Counted from the first letter of the stretch, positions 47,731 to 59,921 are shown. The stretch: DNA of 64,000 bases from Taenia hydatigena (GCA_036345935.2 JADWOT020000010.1:9096455-9160454), one strand, 5' to 3'. Numbers and translations: made by a program. Notes: generated by a model from the letters alone, not told the origin.

Positions 47731-47871
47731 ACTTAGTCCTAGTGGGTTTACGAATTCAGAGACATCGGTCGCTACTTCGGTCTGGTCCGAAATCTTGGCC
47801 TGAATGAACAACAATGAAGAGCAAATCACCTCATAGTCGTCAATGGTGGTGATGATGCTCATAAGGAGCAT
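47449..47871 (-). CDS. Repeat-B open frame with helix-3-like motif
   Basis: From the ATG at 47,871 about 140 codons are open. They include FFRPLIGLVLGCFHFPT, then H-G-D-C and, 25 residues after that Cys, F-R-I-V-A-V-P-L. This spacing and ending echo Cys3.25 and D-R-Y-x-A-I-x-x-P-L of rhodopsin-family receptors. Related pieces lie on the minus strand near 39,626-39,895, 53,751-54,002, 36,540-36,720 and 58,930-59,070; the last two have a TAG at the same place. I read this as a much-duplicated, mostly dead membrane-protein exon. The receptor assignment is tentative. Confidence 0.28.
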   Translation of the reverse strand: MLLMSIITTIDDYEVICSSLLFIQAKISDQTEVATDVSEFVNPLGLSAFHYGLDLGDEKTFFRPLIGLVLGCFHFPTCHGDCVVTSATIKLCSNSVTTSILHLSSFRIVAVPLLTNPLMRQQGTCATVTPEATYSTLIEL

Positions 47872-47914
47872 CAGGACATGATGGAGCGACACCGTGGGAC
47901 TCGTCAAGTGCACG

Positions 47915-48980
47915 CAGTTGAATTGTTTGGTAGGAGGCCTCTTGTTCCACCCACACTCCTAAGCGCTCAGAAGCATTTATGAATGGCTTTTGAACATCTG
48001 CTTGTCTCTTTTGAGTACGCAACTCATTCTCTTGGTAAGGAGTGTGTGTTAATTAGACTGACTGTTGTTCCCTTCGCCTGGGTTCAATTCCATCCAAACA
48101 AACAAACTTCCATTTGTATAGGCAATCACACCTGCTGGCCCTGCGAGCACCACTTCCCTCTTCTCCAACTCTACTAAGGAAGCCCAAATTAAATGCTATG
48201 ACGAAGTTTGATAAAAACGGAATTGAAACGCGTGTCAATAATCATCGTGTTGACCTAATGTTTTGTTGTGCAGGATGCAGAAAACGGTGATGCGAGTGTA
48301 CCGAAGGCAATGTCCCTGTCGATCATACTTCCCATCGTCACCTCGCAGGACGGCTCAGTTTGCCTGCGTAATTAAAGTTAATTGGCAGCAGTGTTGTCTG
48401 CAGGACAGTAGACTGACGGCCGCATGATAGAAGGATTGCGTACATGCTCTGCTGACACAGTGCAATGAAACGGACCTCACGAGGTGATGAAGTTCTCGTT
48501 CGAAACTGCCCACGACTGAAAGGCAGACTGTGAATGCATTAGCTGGGCAATGTGTTGACATTGCGAATCCCTGTTCGCCTTCAGTGGAATCGTGCCGTCG
48601 AAATGCAGAGCCAGATTAGCTGACCAACTAATAAAGCATTCTTCAAATCTAGCAAACATTCTTTAAAACCAGCCACATGGAGGACTCTGCTCTGGGTTGC
48701 AAATTGATCTACCACCAATGCCCTAGGCAATCCCAGAGAAGGAATCGTTTGGTTGGATTATATCTGCGGTTACGCATTTCACTCAAAGCCGCCAAAAGTT
48801 AGACTGTCCTAATCCGTTCGCGTTTTGGCATAAAAGGAAGCACGAGAAGCACCCTCTCGTTAATGTTCGCCCACCTAATCACAATTATGCAGACTCAAGT
48901 GGTTGGAAGTTATCTTAGCACGCCGAACGTCAAAGTTTAACAGAAATACATAAGTAATGAAAGGGAATGCAGCCTGGAAC
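47915..48980. repeat. Intergenic with repeat C copy 1 at 48,620-48,745
   Basis: The stretch 48,620-48,745 matches 63,885-64,000 in direct orientation (CATTCTTCAAATCTA and CCTAGGCAATC landmarks). The rest of the kilobase has no recognised feature. Confidence 0.55.
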
Positions 48981-49095
48981 AGAGTGTAGCAATGCAATCT
49001 CAAGTACCAAAGCAAAGTGTGGAATAGCGGAATTCAGGTTTTTATCCGAATCACAATGGAGGTGGATTCGATGGCACATTTTGTCCTTGTCTGCT

Positions 49096-50067
49096 TCATG
49101 CAGCGTCGATGTTGGCTGTTTGCAACGCAGCCATTTGGAACGCCTCATACAGATTCACAAGCCATCCACCCTGTTGGTGCAGACGACACACCCTCCACCA
49201 GTTATAAGGTGGGAGACTCTCTGCAGTTCTGCCAGACCTTTGCAATGCAATTCTGTCGAGTCTGTGAATACTGGCTATGAGATGCTCAAAGCACTCACCC
49301 GAAGAGGCAAGATCTTGTGTCTCTTGCGATTTTATGTCCAAGATGAAGAGCAGTGGAGGGCGAGTCACCTGTCTAACAGCGAGGTTGGTGATGCGGAAAA
49401 TGAGGCGTATTAGTCCAGGTGGAAGTCTGCGCCCAACCTGACATTGCCGTGCAGAATTGATCATGTACACCACCCCGTCGAATAAACGGAGATAAGGCAC
49501 TTCGTAGGATATATGATAGCGATCAAATCTCCCCTCTATGTGTTCTCGATTGATATAGATCTCAACGTTAGTCAAGAAAGTGACCATTTCAATAAGATCG
49601 GGTCCAACAAGGTTGTTGAGTTGTAATGGTCGGCCAGACCTATAAGCCGCTAAAACGAGAGAAGGCCAAAGGGGATGAAGGGAACCCAAATCAATTATGC
49701 TGCATCCAACCATTAAAAATCGGAAGATCCTGCCACAATTGAATAGAACATCGTTTATTTGCTGCAGGGTGAGTTGGGAAAAATCTTGGTAGTATCGTAG
49801 ACCAGTGAATAAAACATTTCCTTCTGCTTGTGCATTCAACTCTGGGTCATCTTCTCGCCTTACAAGGCCACAAGGGGAATACATCATACAACAAAGATTT
49901 GCGTCCATCCACTCCATTTGTCCCACGTAACTGCGCAAAATGCCTTTGATGGTAAGAGACCTGAGAACCGACTTCATGCTGGGCACTGCCTCACACAAAT
50001 TGACGATGTCCATGGCATCAAGGTATTTGCAAATCTCGATTCGTACATACTGCGGAAGCCTCTCCAT
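49096..50067 (-). CDS. F-box-like protein, intact family member
   Basis: This single-exon gene encodes 323 residues from MERLPQYVRIEICKYLDAMD to the TGA at 49,098-49,096. The first 40 residues read like an F-box (LP..V..EI.KYLD..DIV.LCE..P), which in known proteins binds SKP1 in SCF ubiquitin ligases. The remaining 280 residues have no repeat or motif I recognise, although W-M-D-A-N-L-C-C, NWWRVCRLHQQGGW and DPELNAQ blocks are shared across the local family. The Met at 50,067 is preferred over an in-frame ATG at 50,154 because the paralogue at 55,890 starts at the same Met and has a TAA upstream. It is the only copy in the window without stops. F-box function is inference. Confidence 0.6.
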   Translation of the reverse strand: MERLPQYVRIEICKYLDAMDIVNLCEAVPSMKSVLRSLTIKGILRSYVGQMEWMDANLCCMMYSPCGLVRREDDPELNAQAEGNVLFTGLRYYQDFSQLTLQQINDVLFNCGRIFRFLMVGCSIIDLGSLHPLWPSLVLAAYRSGRPLQLNNLVGPDLIEMVTFLTNVEIYINREHIEGRFDRYHISYEVPYLRLFDGVVYMINSARQCQVGRRLPPGLIRLIFRITNLAVRQVTRPPLLFILDIKSQETQDLASSGECFEHLIASIHRLDRIALQRSGRTAESLPPYNWWRVCRLHQQGGWLVNLYEAFQMAALQTANIDAA

Positions 50068-51180
50068 CGTGCACGTCACAGGTTTACCAAATGGATCCCA
50101 ATTCCGACTTGTGATGCATTCGCTATTAGCAGAGTTCACTTGAGTGAAAAGCATGAATGTGCGCCTGATTCGAGTTAGCCATTGCCGTGAGGCAAGTGTT
50201 TGGTCTGGCTAGGCCACCGACTGCACAATCTGCCAGGTTTACTCCAGCCAAATGCTTCATGCACTTTCGCCAACAACTATATTCCATCAAGGGTGTAATG
50301 TTCCCTACTCTACTATTCAATGGCACTTACTATTCCATTTGATTTTCTTTTGCCACATTTCAAAGGGTAGGTTAATCCTCCGTTCCAGACTGTGCGATGG
50401 CAATGTAGAGGCTTTGGTTTGTTTTCCTGTTTTTATTTTCCTCTTACCTTCTGACAACTCAAGTGGCTGCGACACACTTTAACTTCTCTGCCCATTTTGA
50501 ATTGTTTGGACAATGCATGATGAAGTGCGACTTAAAGTGCCAAATTCTGACAACGCATGGTGTGTGCATTCAGATGATGGGGTTAGGCTCCGTTGGCATA
50601 AGCGTGGGGATGGTAATCTGGTGAGCCATCGTGGAAGGTAAAGAAAACCTGCCATCGAAATATTGGGCTAATCTGAGGGTAACATTTGCTTTAATGTCAA
50701 ATATCTCTGTGTTTATTTGAAGCATTTGAGTAGGCTATCTGCATTCGTGAAAGCATTTGCCATTTCCTAATTGCCACAAAGTGCAATGAAATTTGCTTGA
50801 TTCCAACGTTTACTGCACTGGTGCTATATGAACTGATGGAAGATTGACGAAGGAACGGTACATGCAACATAAACTAAATCTGCCGTTTTCCCTACCCAAT
50901 TCAATCTGGGCAACACTTAACTTGCTCTATGTATGTAAGTGCTGTTAGGTGTCCTGTGAGGAAATGATGGAATGGCACTAAGAATGAGTAGACAAGGGCG
51001 CTATTGCTGGTTTGTTTGTCAAGTATAAACAAGTCCACATGCCATAAACAATAAATCCTTCCGGCACTGTGGAAAGAATGGATACAAATGACAAAAATCT
51101 AATCGAAAATGATGGGTAAGCACAGGTACATATGAAGGGAGGGGATACATTTTTTAAGGACCTTGTTAGTTTTACGCAAG
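50068..51180 (-). promoter_or_regulatory. Conserved upstream region of the F-box-like gene
   Basis: About 500 bp directly upstream (50,070-50,620) recur with copies 2 and 3, at 55,380-55,889 inverted and 57,600-58,110 direct. A further piece (50,820-51,180) recurs inverted at 54,840-55,100. The duplicated unit therefore includes the probable promoter. No TATA box or factor site could be assigned. Confidence 0.4.
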
Positions 51181-51945
51181 CCAATTAGCGTTGTTGAGAG
51201 TAAAGTTGGCTACTTGAGGAAGAGCTTTCTCCGTAATTCAGGGCCACTTAAAATGGAATTTTAATTTGTCTACTCAGCCACCACTGGTTTTCACTATGCA
51301 TCTCGGATAAACTTAACCTACATTTAATAGAATGCTGAGTGCCACATTCCTCGGACATTTGGACCAAGTGCTTGACAGCATCTGCTCACATTTCATGGCA
51401 ACCACTTGCACACGGGGTAGTTCCGTGCGCAGATGCTCTTCAAGAGGCGAAGAGAGGTAAGATGCATGTCAGTGATTAGGAGCGAGTGCAGTGCTGTTAT
51501 GCAGAGGCGTTGTAAAGACTTCGCTAGCCAAAGACTCAAGGTGGAGGAGCGCACACATCTCTGTGATAATGCAACTAGAAGGTTTAAACCGGATCGAATA
51601 GGTCTTTCCTCCCAGTGAGTACCTCTGTTCCACATATTAATTCGAAATTGCACTTGAAAACAAATGTGGTTCCCCGGGAAGTACAGTATTCTCATACGAG
51701 AAGAAAGCGAAATACAGCATGATTTTGCCTACCTCCTGTAGATATTTGCCCCATAGCAATGAATGGCAACGGTCACAATGAATCAAGAATTCCATTTTAG
51801 GTTTTAAGCATGCCCATTCTAAGATTTCATTGACATGCTCGTCTCGATGTCCGCTGATCTGCTAGCATTAATCAAACAACCATACATGCGCGGGTTTCGT
51901 GTTGCACTTGCTGACACCATCAACTGATCCCTACCCACAGACTTG
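51181..51945. other. Non-homologous segment of the left arm
   Basis: At this position the facing arm carries repeat-A sequence (53,745-54,840) while this arm does not. A 100-codon minus-strand frame at 51,393-51,695 shows no domain. It represents an insertion or replacement after the inverted duplication. Confidence 0.4.
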
Positions 51946-52515
51946 GTGCAAACCAGCAACTGCACCACATTTACTATTTGACGAACTGATTATAACCAGA
52001 TTATGGAAGATAAATGGTCACTTGAATGTCTTTCTGTCTTCTTGAGCAGCCATAAAGTATGCTTTTGGCAGCATTACAGTGGTCTTCTACTTCAAGCCTG
52101 TTGTTGCTAGTAAACATAATCAAAATGTATTGCCAAACTGAGGCACACTGATGAAGTCGTAGGCCACCTTAATATCCTCCTTCCTATACTGCGGCAATGA
52201 AACCACCTAATGTTGTTAGCAACGGTGTTGATCATTAGCACAAGGAGCTAAGGAGGAATACCTTTAAATATTCTGACAATTTTTTCGCCCTTTTAATCTG
52301 AATAGTTGACTAGGCCATAAAGCAATGTGAGGCATGCTGCAGAAGCATGCATAGCTTCATGTCCAAAAACGAATTAGATGTTTCGTAACACTGCTGCTGT
52401 CATTTGAGATTCTTCGTTAGTTAAACACTACTTTTTTCGTAAATATAAACGTGTTTTGTTGTGCCCTTGGTAAATGGACAGTCAAGTGCCTCACAACCGA
52501 CCACAAAACATCATT

Positions 52516-53144
52516 ATGTTCGGCCATCATTTCTCCATTTTACCCGGACATCGAACAAATCATGCACCAGGATGATCGACGTTGGCAGACACAATATTGC
52601 AGCCGGGATCAAAGCCAGCACAGGAACTGTATGCAGGACGAATTGTGAGGTTGTTTATTTCTTACAGGCATCGTCACAGTTACAAGACGACCCGATGTTC
52701 TTGCAGGATTGGTCCTTACGTAAGCCATCTCATCACGTTTCCAAGCTAGTAGACACAATGAAAAGGGGAATAAGGCTTTATTACCTGCTGCACAAAAACG
52801 TTATGAGAAGGTAGTCAGCCAGTTAACTATCCTCTGTGATCCGAGAGTGGGGTTGACGCCAGTCCAGAAAGTCTGTTAAAAGAAGGCTGAACAGACTCGT
52901 GTCCATGGATCTAATTAGGACTTCACTTATAAAGTGGTAGTTCGAGAACCGTACAGGGTGTCATACCAATGGATTGTTGCAAGCATTTGCGTTTTATTGC
53001 ACAATTTTGTAAACATAGGCACAGCGAATGTGCAGTTACAAGTGTCTTTTACGATCTTAATCCACGAACTTACTGCATTGCTCATGGTGACCTGAGCTTA
53101 AATCGAAAACCCGACCAAATGTCAAATGAAGAAATGATTGCAGG
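52516..53144. other. Central spacer of the inverted repeat
   Basis: About 630 bp separate the arms; weak arm homology continues a little way in from both sides. Frames at 52,461-52,814 and 52,969-53,262 are open but unrecognised. Part of 52,340-52,640 resembles 33,560-33,960 of repeat A. Confidence 0.5.
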
Positions 53145-56100
53145 ATCCAATGCTGTTTTGTGGTCGGTTGTGAGGCACTGGATGTCCATTTACCAAGGAC
53201 ACACTAAAACACGCTGCATTTGGCACCGCACGCTTATACTTACGAAGAAAAGCAGTGTTTAACTTGCAAAGAATCCTAAATGACAGCAGCAGTGTTACGA
53301 AACATTCGGATTGATTTTGGACACGAAGCTATGCACGCTGCCACAGCATTGTCCTACATTGCTTTATGCCCTAGTCAACAATTCAGATAAAAGACGAAAA
53401 AGTTGGCAGAATACTTAGAGGTACTCCTTTATGCAATAGCTGCGTTTACTTCTTAGCCCCTTGTGCTAATGATCAACAACGTTGCTAACAACACAAGGCG
53501 GTTTCATTACCACAGTATGAAAAGGTTGATATTAAGGTGGCCTACGACTTCATAAATGTGCCTTGGTTTGGCACTACATTGTGATTATGTTTACTAATAG
53601 CAACAAGCTTGATGTAGAAGCCCACTGTAATGCTATCAAAAGCATACTTTATGGCTGCTCAAGAAGACTAAACGACTTTGAGAGGACCATTTATCTTCCA
53701 TAATCTAATCGTAATCGGTTCCGCAAAAGTAAATGTGGTGCAGTTGCTATCTATATTACAAAAGGATTTGCTGTCTGCGGAATCGCTGCTATTCCATGGA
53801 AGTAGAGTAGCGAAATTGAGGCAGCCACTGAGTTCTCGCAGAACTTAAAGGCAGCTCTGGTGCCCACACAATGCATGAAGGGTGGAGAGGTGTGCTTGCT
53901 TAAAAACATTCGCCGTGGATCGACTGATTGAGTAGCTGGTTTGTAGAAAGTCTGTAGAAAGAAATCAGTTAGTGGGATCAGCAAGTACAACACGAAACCC
54001 ACGCACGTATGGTTGCTTGATTAATGCTGGCAGATCAGCGGATTTCGAAACGAGCATGTCATTGAAATCTTACAATATAACCCATGTACTTTCAGACCAC
54101 ATTCCCGTGTACTCGTGCATACAACGTGCTGGCAGAACATCAGACAACTTATTTATCGTCTACGATTGTTAGCATGATGCGAAGGTGGGCAGCGAGAACA
54201 AATGAGTTTTGATGGTTGTGCAACGGGCACGAAAACACGCATTAAGAATTCGAAGGCTCCACATTATCCATCCAAGAATTTCTGGGCTTCCAAATCGGCA
54301 ATCCGTGCACTTGAGTTGTTGTTAATTTAGTACACGCAGAATGCAGGGAGTGGACGGCCCCACCGAATTGCTCACAGTGAACTCGACTTGAACTTCACAC
54401 TGCTCAACCAGTAGTCGGTGTTAACCCTGTTGCAACTCACATGAACTCCACTGACACTAGATCAGAAGCTGAATTTCCTTCTCTTCTGACCAGTCCTTCC
54501 ATGCAGCACTCAACTGAGTTTCAATCCCTGTTCCACCGTTTAGGGTGGTCATTTCTCCATCATGTACCAACGCGATGCCCACAACGGGCCAGGCAGGAGT
54601 GCAGCTTGAATTGGTGCTTGAATGACAGAGCTTTACTTCCATTCCTGATTGTCTAGAAAATGCATTCATATCTACTGATACAGCAGGACTGTGTGTCGGA
54701 TGTCTTAACTTTAGGACGATAGTTCCGCTGCAATGTGACATCTCCCTTAGCCTTCCGAGTGTGTTTCGTTCAATCACCGCCCATGAACCGGTAACTTCAT
54801 CATGCAGAAATGGTGACAACTGCATTTTTCATCAGAATTTTGTTACTAATGTATCCATTCTTTTCACAGTGCCGCAACGATTCATTGTTTGTGTCATGCG
54901 AATTTGTTTATACTTGACAAGCGAACCAGCAATAGCGACCTTGTCTACTCATTCTTAGTCCTTTTCCATCATTCCCTCACAGGACGTCTTACAGCACTTA
55001 CATACCTAGAGCAAGTTAAGTGTTGCCCAGAATGAATAGGGTAGGGAAAATGGTAGATTTAGTTTATGTAACTTGTGCCGTTTCTTCGCCAATCTTACGT
55101 CAGTTCACATAACACCAGTGCTGCAATTATTGGGATTAAGCCTTTGTGGTTGAATAAATCCAAATTTCATTGCACACCAGTGGTAATTAGGAAAAAGCAA
55201 AGTAGATTTTTGTTTTACTACTGCAGATAGCCTACTTAAATGCTTTTTATAGACACAGAGATATTTGATATCAAAGCAAGTGCTGTCCCCAGACTAATCC
55301 AGTATTTCGATGGCAGGTTTTCTTACTTGCCGCGAGGCCACTCCACATTAAACAGTGCAAAACGGCTAACCTAATTTCCATTTCCACGCACGCACCACGT
55401 GTTGTCAGAATTTGGCGTTTTAAGTCGTACTTCATCATGCATTTAACCCACCCATCAAAATGGGCAGAGAAGCTAAAGTGTGTTGCAGCCACTTGAGTCG
55501 TCTGAAAGTAAGAGTGAAGATGAAAACGGAAAAACAAACCAAAACCCCTACATTGCCACTGTACAGTCTGAAACGGAAGATTAACCTGCCCTTTGAAATG
55601 TGGCAAAAGGAAATTCAAATGGAACAGTAAGTGCCACTAAATATTAAAGAGCGAAACGTTACAGCCTTGATGGAATATAGTTGTTAGCAAAAGTTCATGA
55701 AGCATTTGGCTGGAGTGTACTTGGCTGATCGTGCAGTCGGTAGCCTCGCCAGACCAAACACTTGCCTTACGGCAGTGGCTAACTCGAATCAGGCGCACAT
55801 TCATGCTTTTCACTCGAGCGAACTCTGCTAATAGCGAATAAATCACAAGTCGGGGTTAAGATTCACTTAGTAAACCTCCGAGGCGCACGATGGAGAGGAT
55901 TCCTCAACATGTACGAATCGAGATTTGCAAATACCTCGATGCCATGGACATCGTCGATGTGTGTGAGGCAATGCCCCACATGAGGTCGGTTCTCAGGTCT
56001 CCTACTATTAAAGGCATTTTGCGCGGTTACGTTCGGCGAATGCAGTGGATGGACGCAAATCTTTGTTGTATGCTGTATTCAACTCGTGCTTTTGTGAAGA

Positions 56101-56980
56101 GAGAAGCTGACCCAGAGTTGAATGCACAATCAGAAGGCAGAGTTCTATTCACTGCTCTACAATACTACCAAGAATGGTGCCAATTCACTCCGCAGTGCAT
56201 AAACCATGTCCTATCTAATTGTGGCAGAAGCATCCGATTTCTAATGCTTGGGTGCTGCGTAATGGATTTGGGTCTCCTCCATCCTTTCTGACACTCCCTC
56301 GCTTATGCGACTCATAAGTGCGGACGCCCATTGCTACAGAACTACCCTGATGGGCCTGATTTTATTGAAGTGGTGGCTCACTTGACTAACTTTGTGATTC
56401 ATATAAATCCCGAAAGCATAGAAGCATGAGATGCTTGTGATCTTAGGTCCTTCGCGACTTCTTACCTCTGTTCATTCGATGGTGTGGTGTACATGATTGA
56501 TTCTGCATTGCAATGCCACTTTGGGTGCGGGCTTCCACTTGGACTAAGGCGCCTCATTTTCCGCATCAGTGACCTCGCTGCCAATAGGACGACTCGCCCT
56601 CCAATGCTCTTCATCCTCGACACGATTTCGGTGGCGACAAGAGATTTGACGTCTAGGGGTGACCATTTTGCTTATCTCATATCCAGCCTTCACAGACTTG
56701 AAAAAATTACATTGCAAGCGTCTGACAGATCTGCAGCGAGACTTACGCCTTATAACTGGTGGAGGGCTTGTCGTCTGCACCAACGGGGTGGAAGGTTCGT
56801 GGGGCTCTATGAGGTGTTCCAAATGGCAGCGTTGCAAATGGCCAATACTAGCGCTGCAGGAAGAAGTCAAGGACAAAAATTTAATTGAATATGTCTCCAC
56901 TATGATTCAAGCAAATGCCTGCCTCTTTACGCAGTCGCGCTATTCTATGCTTTGCTTTGGTACACATGATTGCAACTCAT
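53145..56980. repeat. Right arm of the roughly 8-kb inverted repeat
   Basis: This is the inverted partner of 48,985-52,515, containing repeat-A sequence at 53,145-54,560 and the broken F-box-like copy at 55,890-56,888. The outer edge coincides with the 3' end of copy 3 at about 56,970, so a later rearrangement probably truncated it. Confidence 0.75.
55890..56888 (+). pseudogene. F-box-like copy 2, two in-frame stops
   Basis: The frame starts MERIPQHVRIEICKYLDAMD and follows the intact copy throughout without frameshift. TGA at 56,289-56,291 replaces a Trp codon and TGA at 56,427-56,429 sits where the intact copy has Arg nearby. Downstream the frame stays open to 56,888, passing the intact copy's stop (TGA became GGA) and adding about nine residues. 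It may be a recent pseudogene. The first 133 residues, including the F-box-like part, could still be made as a short protein. Confidence 0.7.
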
Positions 56981-57589
56981 CCTGGATGTTACATCGGAAG
57001 AGACAGAACAAGCAGCGGTCAAGTCTAGGAGGACCTAAGATAACAAGAATCTGTAGCTTCTATGCTCTCTGGATTGATATGAATCTCAAAGTTAGTCAAG
57101 TGGGCCACTACATTAACAAAATCGAGTCCATCAGGCTAGTTATGCAGCAATGATCGCCCACACTTATAAGCCACATAATGGAGAGAAGGCCAAAAGGAAT
57201 GATTGGGACCCAAATCAATTGCGCTGCATCCAAGCATTAAAAGTTGAATGATTCTGCCACAATCTGATAGGACGTGGTTTATGCACTGCGAAGAGTATTG
57301 ACGACATTCCTGTTAGAATCGTAGAGCACCTAGTAAAACATTTCCTTCTGATTGTGCATTCAACTCTGGGTCATCTTCTCTTCTTACAAAGGCACGAGTT
57401 GAACACAGCATACAACATAGTTTTGCATCCACCCACTGCATTTGTGTCACGTAACTGCGCAAAATGCCTTTGATGGTGAGAGACCTGAGAACCGACCTCA
57501 TGTGGGGCATTGCCTCACACATTGACGATGTCCATGGCAGCAAGGTATTTGCAAATCTCGATTCGTACATGTTGAGGAATCCTCTCCAT
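56970..57589 (-). pseudogene. F-box-like copy 3, frameshifted and stopped
   Basis: The minus-strand start ATG at 57,589 (MERIPQHVRIEICKYL) is kept. Two bases are missing near 57,520, where the intact genes have an extra CA in CACACA, which shifts the frame. Further on come TAA, TAG and TAG in the original frame. The 3' third is lost at about 56,970, where copy 2 sequence begins in the opposite direction. Its upstream region (57,600-58,110) matches that of the intact gene. Confidence 0.7.
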
Positions 57590-57599
57590 TGTACAACTC

Positions 57600-58110
57600 G
57601 CAGGTTTACTAAATGAATCTTAACCCCGACTCGTAATTTATTCGCAATTAGCAGAGTTTGCTTGAGTGAAAAGCATGAACGTGCGCCTGAATCGAGTTAG
57701 CCATTGCCGTGAGGCAAGTGTTTAGCCTGGCTAGGCCACCGACTGTACAGTCTGCCAGGTTTACTCCAGTCAAATGCTTCATGCACTTTCGCCAATAACT
57801 ATATTCTATCAAGGCTGTAACGTTTTCCACTCTACTATTCAATGGCACTTACTATCCCATTTGATTTCCTTTTGCCACATTTTAAAGGGTGGACTAATCC
57901 TCCGTTCCAGACTGTGCGATGGCAATGTAGGGGTTTTGGCTTGTTTCCCCGTTTTTATTTTCCTCTTACTTTCTGACAGCTCAAGTGGCTGCAGCACACT
58001 TTTAACTCCCCTGCCCATTTCGATAGGTAGGAACAGTGCATGATGAAGTGCGACTTAAAATGCCAACTTCTGACAACGCATGGGGTGTGCATTCAGATGA
58101 TGGAGCTAGC
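57600..58110 (-). repeat. Upstream segment of copy 3
   Basis: This is a direct match to 50,070-50,620 and an inverted match to 55,380-55,889. Landmarks are GCCATTGCCGTGAGGCAAGT, TTCCAGACTGTGCGATGGCA and ATGATGAAGTGCGACTTAAA. The homology ends near 58,110. Confidence 0.7.
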
Positions 58111-58439
58111 CTCCTTGGCATGAGCGTGTCTGCCAACGTCGGCCGCCTTGGTGACTTCAACTCGTTTCACTCTGTGGCGTAGCAAGCGTTGAATGCAATT
58201 GCATATAATTACGAGAAGGACAGCAATGCTACTCAATGTGTTCGACGCCTCCACAAAAAAGGAAAATGGGATTAAGTTTTAGCGTCATTTTTGATTAGTT
58301 GTGAAACAGTAGGCTGCATGCTTATCAAAGTTGCGCGAAAGTGTGTTGCCATTAGCGTCGCACGTTTACGTTCATTTTCTGAGAATTTGTTTTGATGTAT
58401 AGAGAATGGCAATTGGTATCAGTAGCATTCCGAAACACC

Positions 58440-59915
58440 TGGATCGTTTTAAGTAAAAAGCTACGCATGCAGACGGGGCACACACTTGCATCGTTGTGGA
58501 ACTTATTCTTCAAATCAGCCAAAGATCAAAATGCAGACAGATTATTTCGATGCATTCTTCTATAACGACACTGGAACTGCTTCGTAGCCTTACTGTGCTA
58601 ATGATTAGCATCTTGGCTAACAAGGTATGGCTGTTCCATTAGCAGCAGCATAAGATGGGGATAATATAGAGATCTACAACCTGACAAGTTACATAAAACA
58701 GCAAGCTTTCATTCGGTATTTCTTAGTTCGGCGCTGCATTTTGATCGGGTTGATAGAAATAGCACCTTCGGTGTAAAAGCTTTCTGAATTCACATAAAAA
58801 TATGCGTTGTGGCTACACAACTCGAATGAAGGACCATCACTTCACTATTTATCGTTCAAGAGCTTGTTAGATTCCTTCTGCGAAGTGCCCGTTGCTTTAC
58901 ACATTAAGGGGTAGAGCTGCTTCCTACCTCACATTCGCATTTGCTGACTATGAAATTGTTACTATCTTTTGGAAGTAGAGAAGCGAAAATGAAGCGACCG
59001 CTGAGATTTCACAGGTCTCAACGTTGGCTGTGGCCACCAGGCAGTGCATTAGATGTGATTTCGCTTGCACAAGTCGTTGACTAGTTCTAGCAAAGCGGGT
59101 CAGTCAAGATGCAATGGTAATATAAGCAGTGAGAAGTGTGCATATTCGCTGTTGGTAAACTGAAGGAATGACTGCGTTGCGGCGAATCCGTGCAAGTATG
59201 TGAGGAGGTGATATCGAGAAGTAGGGCGCATGATTTGCCTTTACACAAGACTCGCCTCAGCATGTTTGTCTGGTTATGGTCGTCTGATTGGTAAACAGAA
59301 ATAGGGTGTATTGGACAGTGAAGATGGCACATTAATAAAAACTTAAAATGGATGTGTCTGCGTCTAGATAAAGAATTCTCAATTCATTGTGAGCGTTGCC
59401 ATTCACTACGGTAGGAGCAGGTAGGATTGTCGTTGTCTCTCGAGGACCAAGAATGTGAAGCTTCTGATTGCAACAGACTCAGACACACCCAGCGCAGCAG
59501 ATGAACTCAAGCCCATACTCCCGTTGAAAGGAGAGTCCACGATACTATCTTAATAAAGTCAGTAGAGAGGGATAAACGCGCAGACCGATTAAAGCATAAG
59601 TAATGACATGAGAAACTTGATAACTATGCGACAGTCACAAATGGGTTGGTGCACTCGCTATTATCAACCCCTTCATTAGTTGAGAAGTAGTCCGAATTCT
59701 GCCATTATCACATATATATATATATATACATCTGCAGCCTTATAAGTAGAAAAATTACACAAAATAATTACTCTGCCGTCAATGCAAGAAGGCGAACTGG
59801 GACCATACTTAATTACCAATTTCCTCTTCCTTGAGATACACTGGTGTCCTTGCACATCAATAAAGCACAAAATAGCAAGATATACATCAAAGAGCTTGCA
59901 GCGTTTTACAAGAAC
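58440..59915 (+). repeat. Repeat A fragments with internal junction, and (TA)n
   Basis: 58,500-59,440 follows 36,190-36,970, then the sequence jumps to match 34,540-34,990 (from 59,440, CAAGAATGTGAAGCTTCTGA), so an order-breaking junction lies at about 59,440. A (TA)n microsatellite lies at 59,712-59,729. The repeat stops at GCAGCGTTTTACAA, exactly where F-box-like copy 4 begins. Confidence 0.65.
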
Positions 59916-59921
59916 TCGCTT

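Larger units (their letters stand above)
48985..52515. repeat. Left arm of the roughly 8-kb inverted repeat
   Basis: The arm is the reverse complement of 53,145-56,980. Matched pairs are 49,096 with 56,888 (gene 3' ends), 50,067 with 55,890 (gene starts), 50,870 with 55,070, 52,158 with 53,540 and 52,470-52,515 with 53,150-53,205. The coordinate sums drift only from about 105,980 to 105,660, so the centre is near 52,850. Within 51,180-51,940 the arms are not homologous. Confidence 0.75.

Noticed and set aside
48967..49413. A 148-codon + strand frame
   Set aside because: It is antisense to the intact F-box-like gene and has no independent support.
56544..57153. Long frames opposite and across the F-box-like copies (56,544-56,900 and 56,659-57,153)
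   Set aside because: They are shadows of copy 2 and of its junction with copy 3, and mix sense and antisense of different copies.
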